DNA of 53,305 nt. Source: Synergistota bacterium. Lineage in GTDB: Bacteria > Synergistota > GBS-1. The stretch spans positions 1 to 53,305 of the forward strand of contig JAGHDO010000029.1 of assembly GCA_021159885.1 (NCBI GenBank). The letters run 5' to 3'. Positions 8,208-19,433 of this stretch are shown piece by piece. The notes below the pieces were generated by a model. It searched no databases, was not told the DNA's origin, and saw only the letters and a program-made list of their open reading frames with translations. The position numbers and the translations under genes are program-made. How positions within the stretch are numbered: position 1 is the stretch's first letter; each line of letters starts with the position of its first letter.

Positions 8208-9197
8208 TCAGATCTCACCCACCCTGTGACACGCAATAAAGTGCCCGCCTCCCACATCTCTAAAAGCAGGCTCTTCCCGAGAGCAGCGCTCTATCGCAAA
8301 CGGACAACGAGGGTGAAACCTGCATCCCGAGGGAGGATTCAAAGGACTCGGGACATCCCCATGTAGAATTATCCTTTTACCCCTCTTCTTGGGATCTGGA
8401 TGCGGAACGGCACTTAAAAGGGCTCTCGTATACGGATGGAGAGGTTTCTCAAATAACTCTCTCTTTTCCGCCTTCTCCACTATCTTACCAAGATACATAA
8501 CGGCAATCCTGTCACTTATATGTTTAACCACAGAAAGATCATGAGAGATAAAGAGATATGTTAAACCATACTCCTCCTGAAGGTCCTTAAGAAGATTTAA
8601 CACTTGGGATCTAACTGAAACATCGAGCGCGGAAACTGGCTCATCGCAGACTATAAACGAGGGCTTTAGCGCTAAAGCCCGAGCTATAACGATCCTCTGC
8701 CTCTGCCCCCCGGAAAACTCATGGGGGTATCTATTCAAATGTTCTTTAAGTAATCCCACTCTCTCCAGGACTTCACCTACGATGGCGTAGGCTTCCCTTT
8801 TACTACTCGCAAGTCCATGTATTAGTAATCCCTCTCCTATGATCTCCCTAACACGCATCCTCGGATTTAAGGAACTATATGGATCCTGAAATATAATCTG
8901 TATTAATCTCCTTATCGATCTTATTCCGGAAGAGCTAATGGAGGAAAGCTCTACCTTTCTATCTTCATTCAGCTGAAAGAATATCTTTCCAGCATCAGGT
9001 GGAATAAGCTTAAGAAGCGTTAATCCAAGGGTGCTCTTGCCGCAACCCGATTCTCCCACAAGTCCAAGGGTTTCTCCTTTTTTTATAAAAAAAGTCACCC
9101 CATCAACCGCTTTTACCCAACCAGCCACTCTTCTAAAAACTCCCTTAAAAACCGGAAAATACTTTTTTACGCCTTCAACCTCTACGAGTTTTTCCAT
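8208..9197 (-). CDS. oppF: Oligopeptide/dipeptide ABC transporter ATP-binding protein (OppF/DppF type)
   Basis: This 329-residue ATPase has Walker [16 protein letters not shown]-loop [14 protein letters not shown], signature [19 protein letters not shown], Walker [15 protein letters not shown] and H-loop LFISHDLSV. The C-terminal oligopeptide-transporter extension [15 protein letters not shown] marks it as the OppF/DppF subunit. The usual partners (OppA, B, C, D) are not in the window: the next gene upstream runs on the other strand. It is therefore an orphan subunit or the stranded end of a split operon. ATG start after GGAGGGGAG. Confidence 0.9.
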   Translation of the reverse strand: MEKLVEVEGVKKYFPVFKGVFRRVAGWVKAVDGVTFFIKKGETLGLVGESGCGKSTLGLTLLKLIPPDAGKIFFQLNEDRKVELSSISSSGIRSIRRLIQIIFQDPYSSLNPRMRVREIIGEGLLIHGLASSKREAYAIVGEVLERVGLLKEHLNRYPHEFSGGQRQRIVIARALALKPSFIVCDEPVSALDVSVRSQVLNLLKDLQEEYGLTYLFISHDLSVVKHISDRIAVMYLGKIVEKAEKRELFEKPLHPYTRALLSAVPHPDPKKRGKRIILHGDVPSPLNPPSGCRFHPRCPFAIERCSREEPAFRDVGGGHFIACHRVGEI

Positions 9198-9255
9198 AAA
9201 CTCCCCTCCTACTTCACGAGGAGTATGTTATAAAATACTTTTTAGCTTCGTTCCC

Positions 9256-9261
9256 TATAAT
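9256..9261 (+). promoter_or_regulatory. Candidate -10 for the acetyltransferase/M20 peptidase pair
   Basis: TATAAT lies 39 bases before the ATG at 9301 in the divergent gap between oppF and the acetyltransferase gene. No clear -35 is seen, so confidence is low. Confidence 0.35.
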
Positions 9262-9300
9262 ACCACTCTTCTTCCAAAATTAGAAGGAGGCGCGGGAAAG

Positions 9301-9777
9301 ATGGATATAAGAACCCTCAAGGAAGCGGAATTTAAAGAGCTACTTCCAAAGCTTACCGAGCTGTACATAGACGCATATAAGCCCCTTCCAGAATATGGTT
9401 ACCAGAAGAAAGCCGAGGCAAAGAGATATCTTAAGTGGCTTTATAAAGGAGATCCCAAAGGTTTCTTTGTAATGTTTGAAGGAAATAATCCAATAGGCTT
9501 CATATCCTGTCATAAGGATTGGTGGGATTCAAAGCTCGAAAAATTTGTCGGAGAGATACACGAATTTGTAATATCTCCCTCGTTTCAGGGAAAGGGGCTT
9601 GGAAGAAAGCTTTTCGAAAAGGGAATTGAATACCTGAAAGAAGCTGGAAAAGATACCATAGGTCTCTGGGTAGGAGAAGATAACGAAAAGGCAAGAAAGT
9701 TTTACGAGAGAAGGAATTTTCAGTACACCGGAAACTGGGGAAAATGGAGGAGGATGATAAAGAAATATGACGATTGA
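9301..9777 (+). CDS. GNAT family N-acetyltransferase
   Basis: This 158-residue protein has the GNAT fold pattern. The acetyl-CoA motif A reads [19 protein letters not shown] (QxxGxG), and motif [21 protein letters not shown] follows. The ATG at 9301 is ten bases after GGAGG; the frame is open further upstream, but that part lies opposite oppF and is not coding. Its end overlaps the M20 peptidase gene by 11 bases, so the two are co-translated. The acyl acceptor is unknown; pairing with a deacylase-type peptidase suggests an amino compound. Confidence 0.85.
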   Translation: MDIRTLKEAEFKELLPKLTELYIDAYKPLPEYGYQKKAEAKRYLKWLYKGDPKGFFVMFEGNNPIGFISCHKDWWDSKLEKFVGEIHEFVISPSFQGKGLGRKLFEKGIEYLKEAGKDTIGLWVGEDNEKARKFYERRNFQYTGNWGKWRRMIKKYDD

Positions 9778-10813
9778 GAGACTACTTTCTGAACTAATAT
9801 CGATACAGAGCGTTTCAGGGAGTGAAAAGATAATTCAAGAAAGGATCGGGGAATATCTGGAAAGATTTGGCTTTAACGTTAAACTTGAGAATACCCTGCC
9901 CGGAAGACCCAATCTTTACGCCATGAGAGGAGACTCAAAGATACTTATAGCTACACATTGCGACACCACTCCAGCATGGGAACATCCAAACGCTTTCTCA
10001 CCCGCAGTCAGGGGAAAACTAATCCACGGAAGAGGTGCAATCGATGCAAAGGGACAAATTGCATCTCTAATCAAAGCGGTAGAGGAATGCGATTATCCCT
10101 GTGATATAGCTATCTTTGTGGATGAGGAAAGAGAAGGAAAAGGATCAAAGCTCTTCTCACCGAGTAAAAGCTACTCTGGAGCGATAGTTCTTGAACCAAC
10201 AAATCTTAAGATAGCCCCCGGTGAGGCAGGTGGAATAGGACTTGAAATAGAAATCGCAGGCATTCCCGCCCATGGGGCAACGCCCTGGGCAGGCAAAAAC
10301 GCTATCGAGAAAGCATTTGATTTATACGGCAAAATTAGAGAAATTGCGCTCTCTCAAAAAAGAGACCCGAGATATCCTCCTCCCTGGATAAACCTCGGCA
10401 GAATTGAAGGAGGGGAGGACAGCTACCTTGTCCCAGCAATGTGCACTATGGCTCTCGACATCGCAGTGCTTCCGGGAAACAAAGCCCTTGATCTTTTACA
10501 AAGAATTGAACCCCTTCTTAAGGGAACAAAATATAGAGTAACCGAGCTTGATGATCCTATAGAAATCTCGGAAGAGCAATTTCCTGTACCACAGCTTAAG
10601 GAAGCAACCAAAGCAGCCGGAATAGAACCCGCTCTCAGCTACTTCACATCCTGGAGCGATGCACACAACTTAAGCGCTAAAGGGATGCCTTGCGCTATAT
10701 TTGGAGCGGGAAAACTGGAACTTGCACATACTCCTTATGAGCATGCAAACCTCGAAGAGCTTGAGACACTTAAGGAAATTTTAAAGCAGTTTCTCAAAAT
10801 TAATGCGCTTTAA
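9767..10813 (+). CDS. M20 family metallopeptidase (ArgE/DapE/acetyl-lysine deacetylase type)
   Basis: This 348-residue di-zinc amidohydrolase shows the M20 ligands in order: THCDTTP (His), [10 protein letters not shown] (bridging Asp), [11 protein letters not shown] (catalytic Glu pair), VLEPTN and a late LAHTPYEH. The dimerisation insert begins near [11 protein letters not shown]. Relatives include ArgE, DapE and the LysK deacetylase. No arginine or lysine biosynthesis genes flank it, so the substrate cannot be assigned. It is coupled to the upstream acetyltransferase and overlaps the convergent TDT transporter by 14 bases. Confidence 0.85.
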   Translation: MTIERLLSELISIQSVSGSEKIIQERIGEYLERFGFNVKLENTLPGRPNLYAMRGDSKILIATHCDTTPAWEHPNAFSPAVRGKLIHGRGAIDAKGQIASLIKAVEECDYPCDIAIFVDEEREGKGSKLFSPSKSYSGAIVLEPTNLKIAPGEAGGIGLEIEIAGIPAHGATPWAGKNAIEKAFDLYGKIREIALSQKRDPRYPPPWINLGRIEGGEDSYLVPAMCTMALDIAVLPGNKALDLLQRIEPLLKGTKYRVTELDDPIEISEEQFPVPQLKEATKAAGIEPALSYFTSWSDAHNLSAKGMPCAIFGAGKLELAHTPYEHANLEELETLKEILKQFLKINAL

Positions 10814-11876
10814 ACAGTGCTCCACTCCATGCAGCTTTCATCGTTTTTAAGAATGTCATTCCCCAGAATATGAGAAGAAGAACATAAAGAAAGATTCCAA
10901 AGGCTTTAACAGCACCTAAGCTTAGTGAACTGGAAAGCATGAGAGTCGCTGAAGTATAGGCTCCTAAGGGAAAAGTAAAGGCCCACCAGCTCATGGCATA
11001 TGGAAGAGCGATTTTAAAAAGATAATAGAGAGTAAGAACAAAGCTTATGAAAAACCAGAATACACCAAAGCCCCAAAAGGCCACCGAGAAAAGGTAAACC
11101 ACGCCTTTAAGCGCTGAAAAAAGCTTTAGGAACGCAGGAGCGTATTTCGAAGCTTTAACGATATTGTTTAGAGAAATTATCCCGACTCCAACGGGTCCTA
11201 AACCTATCCACATGGTAGCAGCTAAGGTCTTCGGGGGAAGCTCATGGTATATAAAGCGATGAATCAGGGAAGCGTTTAAGAAAAGGTAATAAAAGAAGCC
11301 TATTCCCCAGGATAGCAAGCAAAAGAGAAGCGCATACTCAGATAAGAAGGAGCTACCCCAATAGGGAACGAGGATTGCTCCGCTTGTGGGAACCACTATA
11401 GCTCCAACCGGTGGTATCAACCACCCGCAATTTGCATGACTCATGTCTATCTCGGTATGCAGGAAAACGAGAATAGTAATGAGAATGCCAAAAAATATGG
11501 TACCTATAGCCCCAAAAAGCCAGAGAGGCTTAGCCCATGATATGATATCACCCGTGTTCCAGAGATCCTTCCCGACAAGAAGCAAATTCGACGCGAGAAC
11601 AAGGGCACCTATAGGAACGGTAGGGAAAAAGTGAGCTATAACGGGATGCTTAAGATGCTTCTTCACCGCTTCAGGATAAATCAGAAACCTCAGGCTCCAT
11701 ATAATAAAGATGACTATAAAGAGAATAAGGTTTAACAGGAGAAGTGCATAGGCAAGCGTCTTTAAGCCAAGCTGATAACTTGTTATGGAAGTTATACCGG
11801 TCCCCATAACGGCAGCTCCCCATGCAGGCGAAAAATTACGAATAACGTCCCTCCTATCTCGCAATTCTTTCAGCAT
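10800..11876 (-). CDS. TDT family transporter (TehA/SLAC1-like, C4-dicarboxylate/tellurite type)
   Basis: This 358-residue integral membrane protein has about ten hydrophobic helices. It begins with IRNFSPAWGAAVMGTGI, the characteristic first-helix motif of the TDT/SLAC1 family, and also shows a WLIPPVGAIVVPTSGAI block. Members export or take up malate, sulfite, or tellurite-related anions. It follows arsR with a 7-base overlap, so a small metal- or oxyanion-sensing repressor probably controls it. The substrate is not determinable from sequence alone. Confidence 0.82.
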   Translation of the reverse strand: MLKELRDRRDVIRNFSPAWGAAVMGTGITSITSYQLGLKTLAYALLLLNLILFIVIFIIWSLRFLIYPEAVKKHLKHPVIAHFFPTVPIGALVLASNLLLVGKDLWNTGDIISWAKPLWLFGAIGTIFFGILITILVFLHTEIDMSHANCGWLIPPVGAIVVPTSGAILVPYWGSSFLSEYALLFCLLSWGIGFFYYLFLNASLIHRFIYHELPPKTLAATMWIGLGPVGVGIISLNNIVKASKYAPAFLKLFSALKGVVYLFSVAFWGFGVFWFFISFVLTLYYLFKIALPYAMSWWAFTFPLGAYTSATLMLSSSLSLGAVKAFGIFLYVLLLIFWGMTFLKTMKAAWSGALFKAH

Positions 11877-12166
11877 ACCTGAGCTCCCTCCTTTACCTCG
11901 TTCGAGATCTCATTCAAAAGCTCCATAATATAAGGGGGCACGCTCAAGGAGTAGAAAACCATCGTGCCCTCTCTCCTTGATTTAACCAAGCCAGCAGATC
12001 TCAAGATAAAGAGATGCTTAGAAACATTGGGCTGGGATTCGCCCAGGGACTCTGCTATTCTGCAAACGCACTCTTCCCCCTGCTTTTTCAAGCAGAGGAG
12101 GATTTTCAATCTTTTTTTGTCGGAAATCGCTTTAAGAATTGATACAACCTTTTCCAGCTCGTCCAT
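11870..12166 (-). CDS. ArsR/SmtB family transcriptional regulator
   Basis: This 98-residue winged-helix protein has the ArsR core LKAISDKKRLKILLCL, the recognition region ESLGESQPNVSKHLFILRSAGLV and the wing SRREGTMVFYSL. The ECVC motif (Cys33, Cys35) sits where ArsR-type metalloregulators bind arsenite and related thiophilic ions. The ATG at 12166 is preferred because the earlier in-frame start at 12250 would overlap mutM and a strong promoter lies between. It overlaps the TDT transporter gene, its likely target. Confidence 0.85.
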   Translation of the reverse strand: MDELEKVVSILKAISDKKRLKILLCLKKQGEECVCRIAESLGESQPNVSKHLFILRSAGLVKSRREGTMVFYSLSVPPYIMELLNEISNEVKEGAQVC

Positions 12167-12175
12167 GACTGCATG

Positions 12176-12204
12176 AGTATATAACCAAATAGTCATAAAG
12201 TCAA
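12176..12204 (-). promoter_or_regulatory. Strong sigma-70-type promoter of arsR-TDT with possible operator
   Basis: On the minus strand TTGACT (12204-12199), a 17-base spacer and TATACT (12181-12176) form a near-consensus promoter. The predicted start of transcription falls within a few bases of the arsR ATG, giving a leaderless or nearly leaderless mRNA. An exact inverted repeat, ATGACT and AGTCAT, flanks the -10 region from both sides and is a candidate ArsR operator. Confidence 0.6.
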
Positions 12205-12237
12205 GAGCAGAAAAACTTCTAACCTCTACTTCCCCTC

Positions 12238-13044
12238 CTAAAGCTGGCATTTAGGACAAAGATAGGTGCCTCTTCCGCCGACCTTAATCTTGATTATTTT
12301 AGTCCCACAACGGGGACAAGGACTGCCTTCCCTACCATGAACTTTAAGATATCTCTCATAATCACCTATCTCTACATCATCCACTCCCAAGGAGGTATAT
12401 TCTCCCACACCATTGTGCTCAAGCGCTTCACTTAAGACATCTCTTATAGAAAAGTAGAGTTTATCTATTTCAGAGGCTGAAAGCGTTCTCGCACTCCTTT
12501 CGGGATGTATTCCCGCCCTGTAAAGAATCTCATCAGCGTAGACATTCCCAATCCCAGCTATAAAAGACTGATCCATAAGAAGAGGCTTTATCTTCTTGGA
12601 AGTAGCAGAAACCCTCCTTCTAAAGTCCTCGGGGAGAAAACCCTCATCGAGCGGTTCGGGTCCCATGTTCGCTATAGTCTTAACTTGATTTAGATCGTCA
12701 ACAAGCTCAAGCGTTGCCATCCTTCTCGGATCTCCAAAGAAGAGACTTTTACCGCTTCTGAACTTCAGCGCTATCCAGGGATCAACAAGCTCACCGCTGT
12801 CCTCACCGTAAACGAGCTTACCACGAAGCCTTAAATGAAAGACAAGCTTTCTTCCAGATGAGAGATCAAAGTAAAGATGCTTTCCTCTCCTGCCAACAGA
12901 GAGAACGCTTTTCCCCTTAACGAGCTCTGGCTTAATCCCGATAAGCTTCGAAGAATCGTATATCTCAACATCTCTTATAACCTTATCCTTTATAAGGCGC
13001 TCGAGCTTTCTACGCAAAACTTCAATTTCAGGAAGCTCTGGCAA
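12238..13044 (-). CDS. mutM: Formamidopyrimidine-DNA glycosylase
   Basis: This 268-residue protein removes 8-oxoguanine and ring-opened purines. It has the N-terminal PELPEIEVLRR with the catalytic proline, the helix-two-turn-helix block FIAGIGNVYADEILYRAGIHP, and a C-terminal zinc finger CPRCGTKI...YLCPKC. The initiator codon is TTG, with the proline directly after it as the mechanism requires. It lies 22 bases after pyk in the long dnaX-to-mutM run and is separated from arsR by a 71-base gap that contains the arsR promoter. Confidence 0.95.
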   Translation of the reverse strand: MPELPEIEVLRRKLERLIKDKVIRDVEIYDSSKLIGIKPELVKGKSVLSVGRRGKHLYFDLSSGRKLVFHLRLRGKLVYGEDSGELVDPWIALKFRSGKSLFFGDPRRMATLELVDDLNQVKTIANMGPEPLDEGFLPEDFRRRVSATSKKIKPLLMDQSFIAGIGNVYADEILYRAGIHPERSARTLSASEIDKLYFSIRDVLSEALEHNGVGEYTSLGVDDVEIGDYERYLKVHGREGSPCPRCGTKIIKIKVGGRGTYLCPKCQL

Positions 13045-13066
13045 TCCTAGCTACCCCCTCCCCTTA

Positions 13067-14812
13067 CTAAATCAGCTTCACCTCTCCTTCATAAACCACC
13101 CCTCGCTCTCCATCAATGGAAACAACCATACCATCCCTCAACACAGAAAGTGCGTTCTCCGCGCCGACTATAACCGGTATCCCATATTGCAAACCAACTA
13201 TCGCAGCATGAGAGGAAAGTCCTCCTTCTTCGGCTACCACTCCAACAACCTTATCCATTATAGGAATGTATTCGCTGTCTGTCTGCCTCACCACGAGTAT
13301 TGATCCCTTTTCAACCTTGTTTAGTGCATCTTCAGCAGTTGGAGCTAAAATCACCTTACCTATAGCCTTTTTCTTCCCTATTCCAACGCCCTTTATGAGT
13401 ATCTTAGCAATCACATGAACCTTTATTAAGTTTGTGGTGCCGGGAATACCCACAGGAACTCCAGCAGTTAAGACCACTACATCCCCTTCACTCAGATATC
13501 CCGCTTCAAAAGCCTTCTCCACGCTCGTCTCAAGAAGCTTATCGGTGCTTTCCGTTGGCTCTATCCTAATCGGATAAACTCCCCACGTTAAGAGAAGCTC
13601 CCTTATGGTTTTTAAAGAAGGAGTTGTCGCTATAATAGGACAGCTCGGGCGATATTTCGCTACCATCCTCGCGGTTGATCCCGATTGAGTAGCAGTTATT
13701 ATTGCGGAAGCTTTAAGATCCTTAGCTATGGTGCAGGTAGCGTGGCTAACCGCATCGGGTATAGAGGAGGAGATGAAAACGGAAAAGCTCCTTTCTTCTC
13801 GAAGGATCTCCTCTTCCGTTTTCTCTATTATCTTCCTCATCATTCTAACAGCTTCAACGGGATATTTTCCTCTCGCCGTTTCCCCAGAAAGCATAACGGC
13901 ATCAGCCCCATCAAAGATGGCATTAGCAACATCGTTAGCCTCAGCTCTCGTAGGACGAGGATTATGTATCATGGATTCGAGCATCTGAGTAGCAACTATA
14001 ACAGGCTTACCTACTTTTCTACAGGCGTTTATAAATCTCTTCTGTAGCAATGGAACCTCCTCGGGAGGAAGCTCAACACCAAGATCTCCCCTCGCAACCA
14101 TTATTCCATCCGATACCTTAAGTATATCATCGAAGTTGTTTACCGCTTGACGCGTTTCTATCTTAGCTATTACTTTTATACTGTTATTGGACTCCTCAAT
14201 TATTCTCCTAACCTCAAAGATGTCGCTCGCCTTTCTAACGAAAGATATAGCAAACCAATCTATCCCGTTTTCAACGCCCCATTTGATGTCGCTTATATCC
14301 TTATCCGACAGGGAAGGAAGCGACAAATCCACACCAGGGACGTTAACGCCTTTTCGCTCACCAAGCTCTCCTCCAACTATAACCTTACAGTAAACATCTC
14401 CATCCTTAACCTCAATTACCTCAAGCTCTAAACTACCATCATCTATGAGAATCCTATCACCCGGCTTTACATCTTCAGCCAGCTCACGATGATTTACGGA
14501 TATTCTATTTTCATCGCCTTCTATGTCCTCGGATGTTAATACAACAGTGCTACCTTCCTCCAGGTAGACTATCTTGTTTTTGAGCCTCCCCGTTCTTATC
14601 TCAGGTCCCTTGGTATCGAGCATTACCGCAACAGGTATTCCAAGCTTTTCCTCAAGCGATCTGACCATCTTAAGAGATCGTCCATGAGTTTCATAAGTCC
14701 CATGAGAAAAGTTTAGACGAGCTATATTCATGCCTTCCTTTATCATCGCAGATAAGGTCGATTCATCATTAGACGCAGGACCAAGGGTAGCTATAATCTT
14801 TGTTCTCTTCAA
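13067..14812 (-). CDS. pyk: Pyruvate kinase with C-terminal PEP-utilising domain
   Basis: This protein of about 581 residues converts PEP and ADP to pyruvate and ATP. It has RTKIIATLGPAS, MLDTKGPEIRTG, IAKIETRQAV, the MVARGDLGVELP metal site and ATQMLESMI. The last roughly 100 residues form the extra PEP-utiliser-like domain, with LSSHAAIVGLQYGIPVIVGA, as in Geobacillus-type enzymes. A GTG 12 bases upstream overlaps the GGGAGG site, so the TTG at 14812 is the better start. It is 21 bases after pfkA, the common pfkA-pyk pairing. Confidence 0.95.
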   Translation of the reverse strand: MKRTKIIATLGPASNDESTLSAMIKEGMNIARLNFSHGTYETHGRSLKMVRSLEEKLGIPVAVMLDTKGPEIRTGRLKNKIVYLEEGSTVVLTSEDIEGDENRISVNHRELAEDVKPGDRILIDDGSLELEVIEVKDGDVYCKVIVGGELGERKGVNVPGVDLSLPSLSDKDISDIKWGVENGIDWFAISFVRKASDIFEVRRIIEESNNSIKVIAKIETRQAVNNFDDILKVSDGIMVARGDLGVELPPEEVPLLQKRFINACRKVGKPVIVATQMLESMIHNPRPTRAEANDVANAIFDGADAVMLSGETARGKYPVEAVRMMRKIIEKTEEEILREERSFSVFISSSIPDAVSHATCTIAKDLKASAIITATQSGSTARMVAKYRPSCPIIATTPSLKTIRELLLTWGVYPIRIEPTESTDKLLETSVEKAFEAGYLSEGDVVVLTAGVPVGIPGTTNLIKVHVIAKILIKGVGIGKKKAIGKVILAPTAEDALNKVEKGSILVVRQTDSEYIPIMDKVVGVVAEEGGLSSHAAIVGLQYGIPVIVGAENALSVLRDGMVVSIDGERGVVYEGEVKLI

Positions 14813-14833
14813 GCTAAAGCTCACCTCCCTAAA

Positions 14834-16028
<1,195 letters not shown>

Positions 16029-16049
16029 TAAAACCCCCCTCCTCCACCT

Positions 16050-19000
16050 TTAGAATCTTATTGATATTTCCCCTTTATTGAAAATCCTTCCTATTTCCTC
16101 CCGGAGCTCCGGGCTTGGAGAAACCCTATAGCGCGAGCTTAAATCCAAAACTACCCTACCACAAGTATCTTTAACTTCCATAAGCGTTCTGCTTCTACCT
16201 TTGTGTTTTCTAAGAAGATTTTCAAGCTCAAAGAGCTTTTCCCTATCAACGAGATTAGCATCCACTGATATCCAGAAACAAGGATCAAAATGCTGTGAAG
16301 CTTCCTCTATTGGAACGACTTTAGACCCTATAACGCGAGTCTTATCACCGCTCCTGTCAATCTCTCCCTCTATTAGCACCACTTTTCCCTTGAGGAGAAG
16401 CTCCATTTCCCTCTCTCCAAGTTTTCCGAAAAAGACCACATCCATCGATCCATCAAGATCCTCAAGAGAAACTATAAGCACACCTCCTCCCCTTGCTCCC
16501 TTTCTCCTCGAAACCTTGGTTATAACCCCCCCCACTACTACTCTTCTTCCTCCCCGTATGGAAGACAGCCTCTTGCTCGTCGCCGTGGCGTACTTAAACA
16601 GCTCATCCATCCATCTATCAAGAGGATGACAAGTTATATAGAAGCCAGTTACTTCCTCCTCCCAGGAAAGAAGCTCATCGACGCTCGGCTCAGGAACATC
16701 CGGAAACGAAAGCTCAAACATTGATCTTTGGAAAAGAGAGCTTTCATCCTCACCAGCGGAAAGAAGGCTTGGCAGCAGCTTAAGCTTTTGAGCTCTCGAT
16801 CCTGGCATGGAATCAAAGGCCCCAGCCTTTATCAAGCTTTCTATTACTCTGCTATTTACCACCTTGAGGTTAACTTTCCTACAAAAGTCCTGAAAGCTTT
16901 CAAACCTACCTTTCTTCTCCCGAGCTCTTATTATCTCCGATATAGCGCTCTCTCCCACGTTTTTAACTGCAGCGAGCCCAAACCTTATGCCCTCCTTTGT
17001 GACCTTAAAACCAGTATCGCTTTCGTTAACATCGGGTGGTAAGATCTTTATTCCCTTTCTACGAGCCTCTCTTATGTAAAAAGCGATCTCTTCCACCCTG
17101 TCCATCTTACTCGAAAGAAGCGCTGCCATAAACTCAACGGGATGATGTGTTTTAAGATAGGCGGTTTGATAGGAAACGAGAGCATAAGCAGCGCTATGCG
17201 ATTTATTAAATCCATAACCCGCAAAGTATTCCATCAGATCAAATATCCTCTCGGCATCAGCTTTTGAAACCCCCCTCTCGACAGCTCTCCTGACGAATTC
17301 CTCTCTCATCTTCATCATGGTTTCAGGTTCTTTCTTCCCCATTGCTCGCCTAAGCAAGTCCGCTTCTCCAAGCGAAAAACCAGCCAAAACTGCAGCTATC
17401 TGCATGACCTGCTCCTGATATAAAATAACTCCATAGGTTTCTCTCAATATATCTTCAAGAAGCGGGTGTGGATAAGTTATGGGAGCAAGTCCACGCTTTC
17501 TCTGTATGTAATCATCTACCATTCCGCTTCCCAAGGGGCCCGGTCTATAAAGAGCAAGCACCGCTATTAAATCCTCAAAGCAATTAGGTTTCAAGCGCTC
17601 AAGGAGTCTCCTCATGCCGTCACTCTCAAGCTGGAAGACACCCATAGTATCCGCCCTTTGAAGCAAAGCGTATGTCTTTTCATCATCAAGGGGTATCTCT
17701 TCAAGCTTTATCTCTATCCCTTTACTACGCTTAATGTTCTCAATCGCATCGCTAACCACAGTTAGCGTCCTTAACCCAAGGAAATCAACCTTAAGCAAAC
17801 CCAGCTTCTCCAATGGTTTCATGGAATACTGAGTAACAATCGAGCCATCCGACATTCTCTGAAGAGGAGTAAACTCCGTTAAAGGAGCAGGTGCGACTAT
17901 AACGCCTGCTGCATGCTGAGAAGCGTGCCGCGGAAGCCCCTCTATTTTCTTAGCAACTTCTATAAGTCTGGCAATTTGTGGATCTTCCCTTACCCTCCTC
18001 GCAAGCTCGGGGCTCTCCGAAAGAGCATCATCTATCGTAACCTTGGGACCAAATGGAACCAGCTTAGCGATTTTATCGATCTCCTTATAAGGCATTCCTA
18101 AAACCCTGCCAACATCCCTTATGGCTCCACGAGCTGCCATAGTACCGAAGGTTATTATATTGGCAACTCTATCTTCACCATACTTTCGCCTGACATACTC
18201 TATAACCTCATCTCTTCTTCTATCACAGAAATCTACATCTATATCTGGAGGAGAAACTCTCTCCGGATTCAGAAACCTCTCGAAAAGAAGACCATAATCA
18301 AGCGGATTGAGGTTCGTTATTCCAAGGAGATAGGAAACAAGACTGCCTGCAGCAGATCCCCTACCAGGACCCACTGGAATCCCCACGCTCTTAGCATAGT
18401 TTATAAAGTCCGAAACTATCAGAAAATATCCAGAATATCCCATCTGCTTGATAATCTCAAGCTCATAACGCATCCTGTCAAGCACGTGAGAGGGGGGATT
18501 CTCCCCAAATCTCCTTCTTAATCCCTGTTCGCAGAGATAGACTAAATAACCATGAAGATCGTATCCCTCGGGAACATCATACTTCGGAAGGTGAAGCTTC
18601 CCAAACTCCAGCTTAAGCTCACACCTTTCAGCTATAGCCACAGTATTCTTAAGCGCCTCAGGAACTTCCTTAAAATCCTCTTTCATTTCCTCACAGCTTT
18701 TAAAATAAAACTCATCAGTGGGAAAGCGAAGACGTTTCTCATCCGAAAGGTTAGTATTAGTCTGAACACACAAGAGTATCTCGTGCCAGAAAGCATCCTC
18801 GCGATCCATATAGTGCACATCATTGGTTGCAACCAGCGGAATCCCCGTTCTCTTGCTTAGAGCGATTAGCGCTTTGTTAACTCTGTCCTGCTGAGGCATA
18901 CCGTTTTTCTGTATTTCAAGATAGAAATTCCCCTTACCGAATATCTCCTGATAATAGAGGGCTAAGCTCTCCGCCTCTTCAGATCTTCCCGCTAATATCA

Positions 19001-19433
19001 GAGACGGAATATCGCCCGCTATGCAACCGCTTAAGGCTATCAAACCTTTGCTATACTTTTCAAGAAGCTTTCTATCTATACGAGGTTTATAATAAAAACC
19101 CTCAATGTGAGACAGCGTAACCAGCTTCATGAGGTTCTTATAGCCTTCTTCATCTCTCGCTAAGAGTATGAGGTGATAAAGAATTTGATTTTTTACCCCT
19201 TTCTTCCTGTAATCATCGGTGGTTATGTAAACCTCACAGCCTATTATAGGTTTCACACCTTCAGACTGACATGCCTCATAAAAATCTATGGCGCCATATA
19301 AAACCCCGTGATCCGTTATCGCAACGGCGGGCATACCTTCTTCTCGAGCCCGCTTGGCAAGCTCCTTGACCCTACAGGCTCCATCAAGAAGACTGTATTC
19401 GCTATGAACATGAAGATGAACGAAATCACTCAT
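16050..19433 (-). CDS. dnaE: DNA polymerase III alpha subunit
   Basis: This replicative polymerase of about 1127 residues starts with the PHP domain (FVHLHVHSEYSLLDGACRV, AITDHGVLYGA). The catalytic palm follows, with GPGRGSAAGSLVSYLL and PDIDVDFCDRRRDEV, and then ALYRPGPLGSGMVDDYI, the helix-hairpin-helix region AAVKNVGESAISEII and a C-terminal OB fold. There is no inserted exonuclease, so it is DnaE and not PolC. The ATG at 19433 has an AAGGAG site four bases upstream; the frame is open 33 bases further. It overlaps the CapD-like gene by eight bases, with mtrB 21 bases downstream. Confidence 0.95.
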   Translation of the reverse strand: MSDFVHLHVHSEYSLLDGACRVKELAKRAREEGMPAVAITDHGVLYGAIDFYEACQSEGVKPIIGCEVYITTDDYRKKGVKNQILYHLILLARDEEGYKNLMKLVTLSHIEGFYYKPRIDRKLLEKYSKGLIALSGCIAGDIPSLILAGRSEEAESLALYYQEIFGKGNFYLEIQKNGMPQQDRVNKALIALSKRTGIPLVATNDVHYMDREDAFWHEILLCVQTNTNLSDEKRLRFPTDEFYFKSCEEMKEDFKEVPEALKNTVAIAERCELKLEFGKLHLPKYDVPEGYDLHGYLVYLCEQGLRRRFGENPPSHVLDRMRYELEIIKQMGYSGYFLIVSDFINYAKSVGIPVGPGRGSAAGSLVSYLLGITNLNPLDYGLLFERFLNPERVSPPDIDVDFCDRRRDEVIEYVRRKYGEDRVANIITFGTMAARGAIRDVGRVLGMPYKEIDKIAKLVPFGPKVTIDDALSESPELARRVREDPQIARLIEVAKKIEGLPRHASQHAAGVIVAPAPLTEFTPLQRMSDGSIVTQYSMKPLEKLGLLKVDFLGLRTLTVVSDAIENIKRSKGIEIKLEEIPLDDEKTYALLQRADTMGVFQLESDGMRRLLERLKPNCFEDLIAVLALYRPGPLGSGMVDDYIQRKRGLAPITYPHPLLEDILRETYGVILYQEQVMQIAAVLAGFSLGEADLLRRAMGKKEPETMMKMREEFVRRAVERGVSKADAERIFDLMEYFAGYGFNKSHSAAYALVSYQTAYLKTHHPVEFMAALLSSKMDRVEEIAFYIREARRKGIKILPPDVNESDTGFKVTKEGIRFGLAAVKNVGESAISEIIRAREKKGRFESFQDFCRKVNLKVVNSRVIESLIKAGAFDSMPGSRAQKLKLLPSLLSAGEDESSLFQRSMFELSFPDVPEPSVDELLSWEEEVTGFYITCHPLDRWMDELFKYATATSKRLSSIRGGRRVVVGGVITKVSRRKGARGGGVLIVSLEDLDGSMDVVFFGKLGEREMELLLKGKVVLIEGEIDRSGDKTRVIGSKVVPIEEASQHFDPCFWISVDANLVDREKLFELENLLRKHKGRSRTLMEVKDTCGRVVLDLSSRYRVSPSPELREEIGRIFNKGEISIRF

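Noticed and set aside
9031-9300. N-terminal extension of the acetyltransferase frame
   Set aside because: It lies opposite the conserved start of oppF, has no fold pattern, and the ATG at 9301 has a proper ribosome site.
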